DNA from: Rhyzopertha dominica
Taxonomy: Eukaryota; Arthropoda; Insecta; Coleoptera; Bostrichidae
Direction of reading: 5' to 3'
Length of the DNA stretch: 64,000 bases
NCBI GenBank assembly: GCA_025024175.1
Contig: QCXZ01000086.1
Location: forward strand, 15,404,245-15,468,244
The notes beneath the pieces are model-generated. The model was not told where the DNA came from, searched no databases, and worked only from the letters and a program-made list of their open reading frames with translations. The first letter of the stretch is position 1. Each line of letters begins with the position of its first letter. Shown piece after piece: positions 20,581 through 30,274 of this stretch. Made by a program: the position numbers and the translations under genes.

Positions 20581-21357
20581 TTAGGTAGTATACAATAGTA
20601 GTATGGCTGTCACCGTTTTATTTTGTAAACAAGCTATTTTCTTATCGTTCAAATCATTATATACCTCCCACAAGCCATCATGTCTTCTACAATAGGCTAT
20701 GAAGTGTCCCACACCCTGTTCTTCAAATCCCAAAACGCCTCTCAAATGATAAACACGATCACTTAGTTTTAGCTGACTTGGAAAATTCCTTAACTCAGTT
20801 GTTATCTCTAGCTTTAAAGAAGTGGGGTTTGCTGGTTCAAGACAAAAGCAAGTACCGTCTACATTGATTGCTTGAGACAACATGTTTCCGCATAGCCTAC
20901 CGTTTACTCTTTGGCGACATTTTCGTTCCAAAGTTACCTCGCTGATTGCACTGGAGACATTTTCTTCAAAAGCAGCTACAGAGCTGCAATTAAATGATAT
21001 AAATGGTAGCCCTTCGTTTAATACTTTGCCGCATATTTTATTTTGGCAAATGAGCGTTCGCTGACCGCTAGAATGTATGCGACCCCATGCTTCATTTGTT
21101 ATTCGAGCTGCATGTACGTAACAGTCTATATGCCAAAGTCCGTTGGGCATCTCCTTAGCACTGAACAGTTGTGACAAAATTTCAGCCCGCATTCGGTAGC
21201 ATTTTAATGATACTGATGATCTCGCTAGTTGATTTATTAATTTGCAGAATATGTCATCGCAAGCAGAAACTATCTTGTTAAAGCTGGCACTGTCACAAAA
21301 CGCACAACAAAGTAACTGAGTTACAGCGTCAAACGCACATGTGTTGCTTAAGGTCAC
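20581..21357 (-). CDS. Antisense copy of the transposon's C19-like protease domain
   Basis: This 258-residue open frame is nearly identical to the C-terminus of the right-arm protein (visible changes include N/T in EMPNGLW and E/D in TTELRNF). It begins MTLSNTCAFDAV: the cysteine box (C7) resembles NTC.F.S..Q of ubiquitin-specific proteases. It ends with GHFIAYCRR (H218) and YNDL, the histidine box and Asn/Asp. A paired-cysteine insert (CQNKICG, CRQRVNGRLCG) lies between, like the zinc ribbon of USPs. The ATG may be accidental, since the normal gene enters this domain from upstream exons. No promoter or upstream domain is visible on this strand, so it may be a silent by-product of arm duplication. 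Confidence 0.6.
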   Translation of the reverse strand: MTLSNTCAFDAVTQLLCCAFCDSASFNKIVSACDDIFCKLINQLARSSVSLKCYRMRAEILSQLFSAKEMPNGLWHIDCYVHAARITNEAWGRIHSSGQRTLICQNKICGKVLNEGLPFISFNCSSVAAFEENVSSAISEVTLERKCRQRVNGRLCGNMLSQAINVDGTCFCLEPANPTSLKLEITTELRNFPSQLKLSDRVYHLRGVLGFEEQGVGHFIAYCRRHDGLWEVYNDLNDKKIACLQNKTVTAILLLYTT

Positions 21358-21386
21358 GTATTTATTGTCACTTAACCTTACTTATT

Positions 21387-21516
21387 TTCTTATCGTTCAA
21401 ATCATTATATACCTCCCACAAGCCATCATGTCTTCTACAATAGGCTATGAAGTGTCCCACACCCTGTTCTTCAAATCCCAAACCGCCTCTCAAATGATAA
21501 ACACGATCACTTAGTG
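21387..21516 (-). repeat. Extra duplicated piece of the protease exon
   Basis: About 132 bp that repeat 20637-20768 (the histidine-box part of the protease ORF) in the same orientation, with one visible difference in a run of A/C. It sits exactly at the inner edge of the left arm and has no counterpart on the right. Confidence 0.85.
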
Positions 21517-22189
21517 ATCTAACGTAATTAATTTTGAATTAATTCTTGACCAAGAAGAATATAGAAAAATTAAACCAATTTCTACACAATACCGATGTTC
21601 GGATAAATCACAAAAGAGAAGGTACCGAAAATATAGGGAGTACCTAATTTTTCCTGCAAAAGAATGGACGCATTTAATTTACAGACGCTTTGTAGAAAAA
21701 ACAAAACTTGAGAGTGTGCATTACAATTCAAAAGAGGTAAAGTTTTTAGAACTGGAGTCAATTATGCTAAGATATTTGGCACTTGTAAAGAATGTAGTTC
21801 GCGATTCACCGGTATAATAGAACAAGAACCGACTGCGGTTGAAGAAAATGTAAAACTATTGTGTCGATATGAAGGTAACTTAAAAAAAAGCATACGTATT
21901 TAAAAAAAAACGTCACTTGTCTGGAAAAGTCGAATTAGTGCAGTACATTTGTTAAGAAAGGAAAACATTGCGCCTAGTATGTTTCGAAAAATGCAGGCTC
22001 AACTTATAATGGCACCTGGTGATAAGGAACCATCTGATCTTCCAACAACGAACGTATTACGCGTAGCAAAAACACCAAAGCAAGAAAAAGGATCTCACAC
22101 ATGAAAACCCCATTCTTGCCATAGCAAAATTATCTACAACGCCAGAATATAATGGAATTATAAGAGGTATTGGCTACAAACCATTTTTT
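21517..22189 (+). pseudogene. MULE gene, N-terminal coding region with frame breaks
   Basis: Plus-strand frames read DQEEYRKIKPISTQYRC, KRRYRKYREYLIFPAKEW, then in another frame GVNYAKIFGTCKECSSRFTG, and later KSRISAVHLLRKENIAP and FRKMQAQLIMAPGDKEPSDL. The C..C....F.G motif and LMAPGD.EP..L resemble the region before the catalytic core in this transposase family. The frame breaks near 21740 and again near 22100. A GTAACTT after CRYEG (about 21870) could be a splice donor. A short N-terminal DNA-binding or zinc region is likely; I cannot fix the start codon. Confidence 0.5.
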
Positions 22190-23397
22190 GTGCATTATTG
22201 GAGCAACACTCAAATTCACTTATATAGAAATTATTGTAGCAGTGGTTTCTCTTCCTTGCAAATCGATGCGACAGGCAGCGTCGTTCGAAATATTAAGCAC
22301 CCATGGGGGGAAAGGTCGCGTCATATATTTTTATACGCATATGTTGTAAGGGACTGCGTTAATAAAAAGCAACTTACACTTAGCAGCATGCTTAGTGAGT
22401 GTAACACAGGAATTGCTATTTACAATTGGTTGGCTTGCTGGCTTAAAACTGCTGTTTCTTTACCAAACTGTGTTATAACAGATAATTCGAGAGCACTTAT
22501 GTACGCCTGCTGTAATGCATTTACTGAGTTTAAGTCTGTATTCGATTATAGTGAAAACTGTTATAAGGTGCTCTTTGAAAATGGAACCCCCTCAAAATGT
22601 TATTTAAGGTTAGACGTCGCTCACATTATAAAAAATATGTCAGGATGGAGCTGTTTCAAAAAGACGAATCAACACTTATCAAGGTTAAACCGCAAATTTT
22701 ACTTGGGAGCTTTAGGACAATTGATACAGTGTCGTACTATTCAAGATTTTGCTAATGTAATTACTGCGATAGTAACAGTTGCGGTATCGGAAACAGAGGG
22801 ACAGTCAATTGTAACGGGTAAAAATACCGTCTGCGAAATTCGTAAAACTTGGCTTATTCGCAGAATGTCTACAAGCACAATTGAAAGTTTCGATGAAGAA
22901 GATGGTTGTAGTGGGCCAGAGTCAGATAATATTACTAGTGACAATGAATGCGACTTACAATACGGCAAGAAGCCGATATCTTCTTTTTATGGCATGGTTG
23001 CCGATATTGTAGAAGAATGCAAGAATATATCAAAATATCCAGAAGAAGAAGGTAATAGAGGAAACCAGCAACTTTTACCTGAAATATCAGATTCCATATT
23101 AGGCATTGCTGATATATCTCCTTTTTGGTCGGCAATTATGTTGCCTTATTATCCCGATGCGCCTTTAATCGGCTCTACGGCAAATGTCGAAAGTAGCTTC
23201 AACAACTTAAAGAATCGTGATTTTGCACATAAAAAGTTTCCGCTGGATCTTGAGGATTTTATAAAAACACATAAAAGCCATATCAGGAAATATTTTGCTT
23301 CATCCCCAGGAAATTTGTTCTCAAACAAAAAAAGGAAGTACATGCAGTAGTGTATCACCGACAAACCTGGAAAGTAATACTGGGATTAGCAGGAAAG
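22190..23397 (+). CDS. MULE-like DDE transposase core exon
   Basis: The open frame of 386 residues to 23350 carries the catalytic pattern: D26 in QIDATGSVV, D98 in VITDNSRA, a LDVAHIIKNM motif at 141-150 and E334 in NVESSFNNLKNRDF, in a domain that cuts and joins DNA at the element's ends. A run of seven A's (about 23327-23334) shifts the frame just before a TAG at 23348-23350. With one base fewer the frame would run to 23397, where GGTAAAAT gives a donor in phase 1 that fits the next exon. So either a real frameshift or an assembly error ends the protein early. The GTG or ATG at 22190 is not the true start, since homologous text extends upstream. Confidence 0.72.
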
Positions 23398-23453
23398 GTA
23401 AAATGTTTTTAAATAGCAAAAAGTGTATAAAAAGTATAGTAACTCTTTTACAG

Positions 23454-23543
23454 ATACAAGTCCTCACGTAGCGGACGAAAAGATCATCCAAATAAAATCG
23501 CCGGTAGTGTATTTTAACAGCGCTGATACTGGCATAAGATCAG
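23454..23543 (+). CDS. MULE gene linker exon
   Basis: Bounded by TTTTACAG and GTAAAATG, 90 bp, phase 1 on both sides. It encodes a low-complexity linker starting DTSPHVADEKIIQ. Phase agreement with its neighbours is the main evidence. Confidence 0.65.
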
Positions 23544-23598
23544 GTAAAATGCATTCAAATATGATTGTGTATATTTACGTATATTGGTTTTATTGCAG

Positions 23599-23670
23599 CA
23601 GAGGACGACGAACGTAGTTCTCAAAGAATGTTATCAACAGCAGGAATGGTTATTCATGGTACAGAAACAG
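23599..23670 (+). CDS. MULE gene linker exon
   Basis: Bounded by TATTGCAG and GTACAGTT, 72 bp, phase 1 on both sides. It encodes AEDDERSSQRMLSTAG and more. No domain is seen. Confidence 0.65.
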
Positions 23671-23728
23671 GTACAGTTAAGTATTATCTTTAATACATGT
23701 ATATTGTAATATTTTATTTGTTTTACAG

Positions 23729-23812
23729 ATGCCGGTAATGTTGACGTGCCGAAAACTACTGCTATAGATGAGATCCAGGCTGAATGTGACAGTACTGCTT
23801 ATCGATACGAAG
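23729..23812 (+). CDS. MULE gene linker exon
   Basis: Bounded by TTTTACAG and GTATATTT, 84 bp, phase 1 on both sides. It encodes a stretch with DEIQAECDSTAYRYE. A 622-bp AT-rich intron follows, with no recognised content. Confidence 0.65.
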
Positions 23813-24434
23813 GTATATTTATATTTATAGTTACATAGTAAACGTTGATGTACATATGCCGTTTTGACATCGATTTTGGATAGGGATTTAATAGCTCAAT
23901 GGTTTAGAGAATTTGACTAGTAATAAAGTTCATAATTATACACAATTTTTTACTTCAACATCCAACGGATGGGAAGTATTGTACCGCGAAAAAATATTTA
24001 AAATTTTTTAATTGCTCATCACATTGTAAACAACAAACAACACCCGATTGTAATTTTAATGGAATCTTGTCAACAAACATGAACCTTTTTTAAGTTTCTT
24101 ATGGCTATTTTTATGTTTGAATTATATAAAGTTCTTATTAATTAATTAATTTTCATTTTTCATTTTTGGCTATCTAGCAGATTAGCTATAACTTTTTAAG
24201 AAAGGGTATTCAGAAAAAAAAGGTTATACAAAAAACATATATTTAATTTTTGGTGTTGGTGTTAGAAACGCCTTCACCCTGAGTATACCTAGCTTAGTTA
24301 CAGATATTACTCGAAAAATTCCAAATTTACCAAACAATACATTTATTGGAGTAATAATAATAGCAAAATCATTTTCTTCTTCTGAATAATTTAACAGTTA
24401 CGTATCGTAATATATAATAGTAACTTCTTTCTAG

Positions 24435-25523
24435 TGTGTTCCTCATGGCAATTGCACCTGGAACAGAGAGATGTTTGTTCTTCATGTGGCATTCCCGTGC
24501 ATAACAACAAAGAATGTTGCACGNTGAAAGATGACATGCTGTTCTGTCAAACATGTGCAGGTGGAGAGGTCGAAGGATCTTTTGTTGAAAACTGGAGAGG
24601 ACTCATGGCGAGACCGCAGAAACGTCAAAGAACATCANATCTGCAGCCAAACAGCGAGTTTCTTTTTACTGANTTCACCTATAGGTCTACTAAAAAATGG
24701 TCATAGACCTCAACTAAAACCAGTAAGGTTAAGTGACAATAAATACGTGACCTTAAGCAACACATGTGCGTTTGACGCTGTAACTCAGTTACTTTGTTGT
24801 GCGTTTTGTGACAGTGCCAGCTTTAACAAGATAGTTTCTGCTTGCGATGACATATTCTGCAAATTAATAAATCAACTAGCGAGATCATCAGTATCATTAA
24901 AATGCTACCGAATGCGGGCTGAAATTTTGTCACAACTGTTCAGTGCTAAGGAGATGCCCACCGGACTTTGGCATATAGACTGTTACGTACATGCAGCTCG
25001 AATAACAAATGAAGCATGGGGTCGCATACATTCTAGCGGTCAGCGAACGCTCATTTGCCAAAATAAAATATGCGGCAAAGTATTAAACGAAGGGCTACCA
25101 TTTATATCATTTAATTGCAGCTCTGTAGCTGCTTTTGAAGAAAATGTCTCCAGTGCAATCAGCGAGGTAACTTTGGAACGAAAATGTCGCCAAAGAGTAA
25201 ACGGTAGGCTATGCGGAAACATGTTGTCTCAAGCAATCAATGTAGACGGTACTTGCTTTTGTCTTGAACCAGCAAACCCCACTTCTTTAAAGCTAGAGAT
25301 AACAACTGATTTAAGGAATTTTCCAAGTCAGCTAAAACTAAGTGATCGTGTTTATCATTTGAGAGGCGTTTTGGGATTTGAAGAACAGGGTGTGGGACAC
25401 TTCATAGCCTATTGTAGAAGACATGATGGCTTGTGGGAGGTATATAATGATTTGAACGATAAGAAAATAGCTTGTTTACAAAATAAAACGGTGACAGCCA
25501 TACTACTATTGTATACTACCTAA
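24435..25523 (+). CDS. MULE gene last exon: zinc ribbon plus C19-like protease domain
   Basis: It begins after TTTCTAG in phase 1. The first part has CSSCGIPVHNNKECC and FCQTCAGG, a zinc-ribbon-like block. A frameshift near 24672 (with Ns at 24655 and 24673) moves to the frame that reads LLKNGHRPQLKPVRL and then NTCAFDAVTQLL (cysteine box, about 24765), internal CX4C and CX7C pairs, and GHFIAYCRR..GLWEVYNDL (histidine box, about 25395). Order, cysteine and histidine fit a papain-fold ubiquitin-specific protease (C19/UCH) domain, about 260 residues. What it cleaves is unknown; self-processing or de-ubiquitination are both possible. The domain lies wholly in the right inverted arm. Confidence 0.68.
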
Positions 25524-27489
25524 TTATGATGTTTTACTTGTATTGCCTGCTCTTGAATGCTACTACCTGTTGATTTAATTTTAATATTTTTGTTTCTTTA
25601 TTGCATTGTATTTTTAGTAGGTTACAGTTTTACAGTTTTTGTTGTTCAAGAAAAGAAATTAATTTGATTCAAGATTTTTTTATTTTAATTTTGTCATAAT
25701 ATTAGGTACGTATTTTTAATAAATAGGTTCATTTGCATTTCAATAAACTTTATTGTTTTTATGTTCCACCTAACCTTAAACATTTAACTATCCAGGGTAG
25801 TTACCGTCTATAAAGTGACATTTTATGATACTAGTTCCATTTACCTTGTTAGAGATTCGCTAAACAACTGTATGATTAGACATCAGACTTGCAGAACAAC
25901 TTTTTACCTCAGGCCAGCTCACTACGCGTTTTTAACCTCTAGTNATGTACACACAATTTTTATACTTACGTTCAAAATGTTCAGTGGGCTCGATAAAGTT
26001 GGCCGCATAACATCGCTTTCTTACTAAAGAGCACTTGAATCGGTTTGCACCCACCTTGCACCCCAAAACTAGAGCTTGCGCCAAAAACCCTGAATAATTA
26101 CAAACAATTATTACTATCATACAATATCTAGGCAAGTAAAAGTGTTTTACCCTACCTTATTTCTCATAGCATGCCAGACTATGCAACTCGATTAAGGTAA
26201 ATAATGTAAAGTGAATGTTAAGTGGAGGACAACGTCTTGATATTTTAAATTTGATACATGTTTTTATTTAAAAATTCTTGCTTTATAAAGTTAACACACT
26301 AGCATATTTAAATATTTGCTGGTGACAATATAAAATTAAAAAATACGTTAATAGCACAGACACCATTATCTTACCATATTATGCACGTAATTGCTGTTTT
26401 AAAAAATTGGATACTTGCCTAGCGATTTACAGTGATTAATTAAAAAAATAGATCAGTGACGGAGACAGCGTTAACCTGACGGTCTCCTTACCAGTACGGA
26501 AACAGAATGTGTGCTACTTATACTGAGCAGTGTGCTAAGGTGTGCAATCAGAAGACTACTGGACGGTATGTATATAGTACTTGTGACATTCTATGTCGTC
26601 ATTAACTAGACCGCCCCCGCATTTAAAGTCATGTACCTATCTAAGAAGCAGACAGTTTGCTAGGTTTTCGGATTGATGTGCTAGATTGTACAAAAGGTGC
26701 TCATGAGACAGCGATAAATAACTCAAAGAAAAGGGGAACAACATTAACTTGCCGCCCCCAATTTCTTTTTTTTTTAATGGGGAAAACGGATGTCTGCTAG
26801 CTGTATTGAGTGGTGTGCTAGGATGTGCAGTCAGAAGACTACCCGACGGTATGTGTATAACGTTTGTAATTCACATTCAATATCGTCGTTAATTTGGCCG
26901 CCCCCGCCTTTGGNGTCATGTATGTGAGAAGGAGACGGTGTGCTCGGTTTTCTGATTGATGTGTTAGATTGCACAAAAGGTGCTCATGAGACAACGATAN
27001 ATAACTCAAAGAGAAGGGCCGGAGGGGAACAACATTAACTTGCCGCCCCCAATTTCTTTTTTTTTAATGGGGAAAATGGATGTGTGCTAGCTGTATTGAG
27101 TAGTGTGCTAGGATGTGCAGTCAGAAGACTACCCGACGGTATGTGTATAGCGTTTGTAATTCACATTCAATATCGTCGTTAATTTGGCCGCCCCCGCCTT
27201 TGAAGTCATGTATGTGAGAAGGAGACGGTGTGCTAGGTTTTCTGATTGATGTGCTAGACTGTGCAAAAGGTGTTTATTCGGCATGGATAAATAATCAAAA
27301 GGAAAGGGCCGACGGGGGGGGGGGGGAGCATTAACTTGCCCCCCCCCCAAATATTTAAAAAAAAAATGAGAAAACGGGATATGTGCTAGCTGTATTTAGT
27401 GGTGTGCTAGGGTGTGCTGGCTGTGTGCAGTCACCCTATTTAGATAGATATCAAACAGGAGGGAAGNGGGGGGCCAAGTTAATCGAGCC
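24720..27489 (-). repeat. MULE right inverted arm
   Basis: This is the mirror of the left arm. Here the protease exon is in frame with the upstream transposon gene, so this arm is the functional 3' end of the gene. Its array, poly-C tract and terminal repeat mirror the left side, with small differences in homopolymer lengths and a few Ns. Confidence 0.9.
26460..27435 (-). repeat. Subterminal tandem repeats in right arm
   Basis: Mirror image of the left-arm array, with the same unit boundaries (TGTGCAGTCAGAAGACTACC) at about 26823 and 27112. Confidence 0.8.
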
Positions 27490-27498
27490 CTAATACTG
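27490..27498. repeat. Target-site duplication, right
   Basis: CTAATACTG directly follows the right terminal inverted repeat, identical to 18609-18617. All nine bases match with symmetric GGCTCG...CGAGCC ends. Confidence 0.85.
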
Positions 27499-28130
27499 GG
27501 CCGTTTTCTTGAGTACAAGGACTCATTGCAACAAATTTAAAAGCAATAGAACTTGATATTGACAAAACTCCAGCCAAAGCAAGTAATGCAAAAAACCTCA
27601 CAAATATTTCCATGAAAACGCCCAAATAGAAAGACTGGAAAGACATGTATTATCTCAGCCTTAAAAAATCCTGGAATAAGAGGAAAAAGGTACCTGGCTA
27701 CTTAAGCAAGTATATAATTTTTCTAAAAGCCTGGATAAGATTACCAAAAAAGATATTCCTGACGCAACGGTGGTAGTGGAAGATCAGATAATGAAGGTCA
27801 AGGCAGGTACCTAAATCACAAACGAAACTAACTGTTGGAGACAAAACATTAAAGCCTGTTGTTTTCTTCTCTGAAAGCAATATACCTGTTCTTATATTAA
27901 TGATTCAATTGCAAAAGAAATTGAAATACATAGTAATTCACATACACAAGTCAGTTTTTATCTCATTTGACTTGAATCCGTGTCGGTCTCTCGATATATC
28001 TAACATTTGCTTTATATATGATTGCAACTCACTTTCTATAGCATTTTCCCTTTGTTTTAGTCATAGGTTCTATCTTTGTTTGAGGAACCGACAATATTTC
28101 AGTATGTAGTGCCGAACAAGTAAAGTCTGT
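27499..28130 (+). other. Continuation of the DDE fossil, then unrecognised DNA
   Basis: The first 40 bp read GRFLEYKDSLQQ, which seems to continue the fossil interrupted at 18608. After about 27540 only broken frames remain and I recognise nothing. A weak Copia-like minus-strand phrase (SELQSYIKQML) lies near 28010. Confidence 0.35.
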
Positions 28131-29206
28131 AAAAACTTCATAATCTTTAAGCCAAGTTGGACGTTTGACATTTTTTATTTTTTAAATTTTTATTGTTTCT
28201 TCAATATCTTATTATCTTGATCATTACATAGTAAACATTTATCTGCATCATTTTGTTTTTCGGAACTCTTATTTTCTGTAATATCTTTTCTGACATTATT
28301 TATTTCACTTTCACCAAAGAGCACGTCCCTCGCCTTAATTATTTTTCTATTTTCTGCGTCCCATAAACTATACCCAATTAAGAAAAATACACTCTTGTGA
28401 TTGTTTAGAAAATTTACCCTCTCTTAATTATCTCGAGACNTTAACAAACGCCTTGCAGCTAGATACTTATTTCTCTATAATCAGGTTTATAATTGAACCA
28501 TACTTATGCTGGTATCTTATTATCGACTGTTGGTATTCTGTTTATTACATACGTTGCAGTATAGACTGCTTCACCCCATNNCTTTGTCTATATTGTATTC
28601 TGCTAGCAACGACCAACTTTTTTCTATAATTGTTCCATGTATTCTCTCTGCTTGTTGTTGATTGTTGTGTTGATTCTACTCGTATGTCTTTGCTTTTACA
28701 AAAATTTTCTACTTCTAAATTAATATACATAATTCTTACTATTAAATTGCGTGTGTACCATTGAAAAATATTCTTTAAGATATTTAGCTACCTCGGAATT
28801 ATTTTCTAACAAGTAAACAATTAAGACATACGAGCAATCGTCCAGATATGTTGTTTCATATGTTGCTAGAGTGATTGGACCACATAGATCTGTGTGAACG
28901 CATTCTAAAGTGTGCTTACTTTTACATACATTTTTTTATAAAACTGTAACCTTGTTTGTTTGGCTTTTACGCGCGTTTCACACAAAATACTTTCTTCTTT
29001 TGAATTATGTCGTTCTATTAGCTTTTTTTATACATTCCTTTTAACTTTCTTTCGCAAATGTGTCCCAACCTTTTATGCCATAATTCATCTTTATTTTGTA
29101 TAGTACTCGTATATGCCTTGAGGGCACTATTTCCCAAGCTTCTTAACTTAAACTTTATCTTGTAATTTTTGGATTTTAGATGTGAAGCTATGGTACACGT
29201 ATCCAA
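28131..29206 (-). pseudogene. pol: Copia-type gag-preintegrase/integrase fragment
   Basis: On the minus strand from high to low coordinates: NKDELWHKRLGH and CERKLKGMYKKS (GAG-preintegrase HHCC-type region, 29018-29206), LECVHTDLCGPITLATYE with YLDDCSYVLIVYLLENNSE (integrase core with the first aspartate, about 28770-28920), FCKSKDIRVESTQQST (third catalytic region, about 28690), and FLIGYSLWDAENRKIIKA (post-integrase, about 28380). The order is that of Ty1/Copia pol. Many stops and indels are present, so it is dead. Reverse transcriptase is absent or unrecognisable. Confidence 0.6.
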
Positions 29207-29567
29207 AAAAAAGGCAGAAATGGGACTCTAAATCAGATAAGTTACTATTTGTTGGTTATTGTGATGATACTAAGGGCTATAGATTTTTTATAAGTCAAAA
29301 CAGCGCATAATAAAAAGTAGAGATGTTGTATTTTTAGAAAGTACATTAGAAGAAAACTATATGATGATGCCGTTAACTGATTTACAACCACAAGATACAG
29401 AGACAGAACTTTACCAAAGCACAACACAGACATTGAACACTAGTCAAACAGTTAGAGGAACACCTGTTGAGAGTGATATTCCAAGTAATGACACTGACGA
29501 TGATGAAAAACCTGTAAAAAGCTTAATTCCAAGTTCCAATGATACAATTGTTGTAGAACCACCATGA
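29171..29567 (+). pseudogene. pol: Second Copia fragment, opposite orientation
   Basis: The plus strand reads RCEAMVHVSKKKRQKWDSKS, LLFVGYCDDTKGYRFF, then after a stop SRDVVFLESTLEENYMM and an acidic/TSP-rich linker ending in VVEPP at 29567. This is the integrase C-terminal to RT linker of Copia elements (CK..VHIPK..R.KWD..S....FVGY....KGYR). It overlaps the same functional region as the minus-strand fragment but is a different copy, joined head to head near 29170-29206. Confidence 0.6.
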
Positions 29568-29846
29568 GATTAAAAGCTGTTATTATTATAAACAAAATCG
29601 AATATTATTTATAGTTAAATAAATAAACATCACTAATTTAAAATATTTACCATTTTTTAAATTAAAAAACGCGTTTTTCTAAATTAATCTGCTAAATGTA
29701 TTAAATTTATAATACGAGGGTGAATGCTTTCAGCGTCCATAAATATAAGATAATATTTTGTCGGATAGAACGCTGTCTCTTGAAAACACTGACAAAAAGT
29801 TAACAGTCTGACGTTTCGATTACACCTGTAATTACAGGTATGTATA
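29568..29846. other. AT-rich spacer
   Basis: AT-rich sequence with AAATAAACATC near 29620. It ends in ACAGGTATGTATA, a possible target-site repeat of the hammerhead array that follows. Confidence 0.4.
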
Positions 29847-29921
29847 GCACTGAGGGCATCTGCCCTCCTATTCTCCTTCATACCAGTCCGCCCGCCGAGG
29901 TTATAGGCGACGGTTTGCCAT

Positions 29922-29997
29922 GGTCAGTTTGCTCTCTACCCCTGCCTGATGAGCCCCAACAGGGCGAAACTAGTCGCAGGGTGAGAGCGAACTGACC
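29922..29997 (+). ncRNA. Hammerhead ribozyme, type I, unit 1
   Basis: Core CTGATGA (29946-29952), stem II GCCC/GGGC with loop CAACA (29953-29965), GAAA (29966-29969), stem III reduced to C-G around TA, and cleavage site GTC at 29973-29975. The flanks 29922-29945 and 29976-29997 pair as a long stem I with small internal loops (GCAGGG, GAGAGC-like and AACTGACC segments). All invariant core bases are present. The very short, palindromic CTAG stem III suggests cleavage as a paired dimer. Confidence 0.85.
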
Positions 29998-30198
29998 AGG
30001 GCAGATTATTTATTTAATCAATGCTATACGGGGAGCCTCCCCGGAGTCATCGCTAGGAACCTGCACTAGGCCGGTGTCTATCAGAGTTATAGACCGCCTA
30101 GCTCGCAGAGTTCCGCATAGATGGCACTGAGGGCATCTGCCCTCCTATTCTCCTTCATACCAGTCCGCCCGCCGCGGTTATAGGCGACGGTCTGCCAT

Positions 30199-30274
30199 GG
30201 TCAGTTTGCTCTCCACCCCTGCCTGATGAGCCCCAACAGGGCGAAACTAGTCGCAGGGTGAGAGCGAACTGACC
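30199..30274 (+). ncRNA. Hammerhead ribozyme, type I, unit 2
   Basis: Same structure as unit 1, shifted by 277 bp. Core at 30223-30229, predicted cleavage after GTC at 30250-30252. One stem I base differs (CTCTCC here, CTCTCT in unit 1). Confidence 0.85.

Larger units (their letters stand above)
18618..21386 (+). repeat. MULE left inverted arm
   Basis: The reverse complement matches 24720-27489 almost base for base. From outside in it holds the terminal repeat, a poly-G stretch (about 18759-18770), a tandem array of about 285-bp units, an AT-rich spacer, and the antisense copy of the protease exon. Similarity ends inside CACTTAACCTTACT, after which the left side carries a 133-bp duplication not present on the right. 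Confidence 0.9.
18618..27489 (+). mobile_element. MULE-like DNA transposon with 2.77-kb inverted arms
   Basis: The ends are GGCTCGATTAACTTGG at 18618 and its reverse complement ending at 27489. They are flanked by the direct repeat CTAATACTG at 18609-18617 and 27490-27498, a 9-bp target duplication as in the Mutator/MULE superfamily. Length is 8872 bp. Left and right arms (18618-21386 and 24720-27489) are near-identical inverted copies, and the unique centre is about 3.3 kb. One plus-strand gene spans centre and right arm. Long arms made partly of tandem repeats with the gene in the middle recall Drosophila FB-NOF, also a MULE. The arms differ by few bases, so insertion or arm conversion is fairly recent. 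Confidence 0.85.

Noticed and set aside
24369..24554. Minus-strand open frame over the MULE zinc-ribbon exon
   Set aside because: A shadow of the plus-strand exon, with no motif or splice support.
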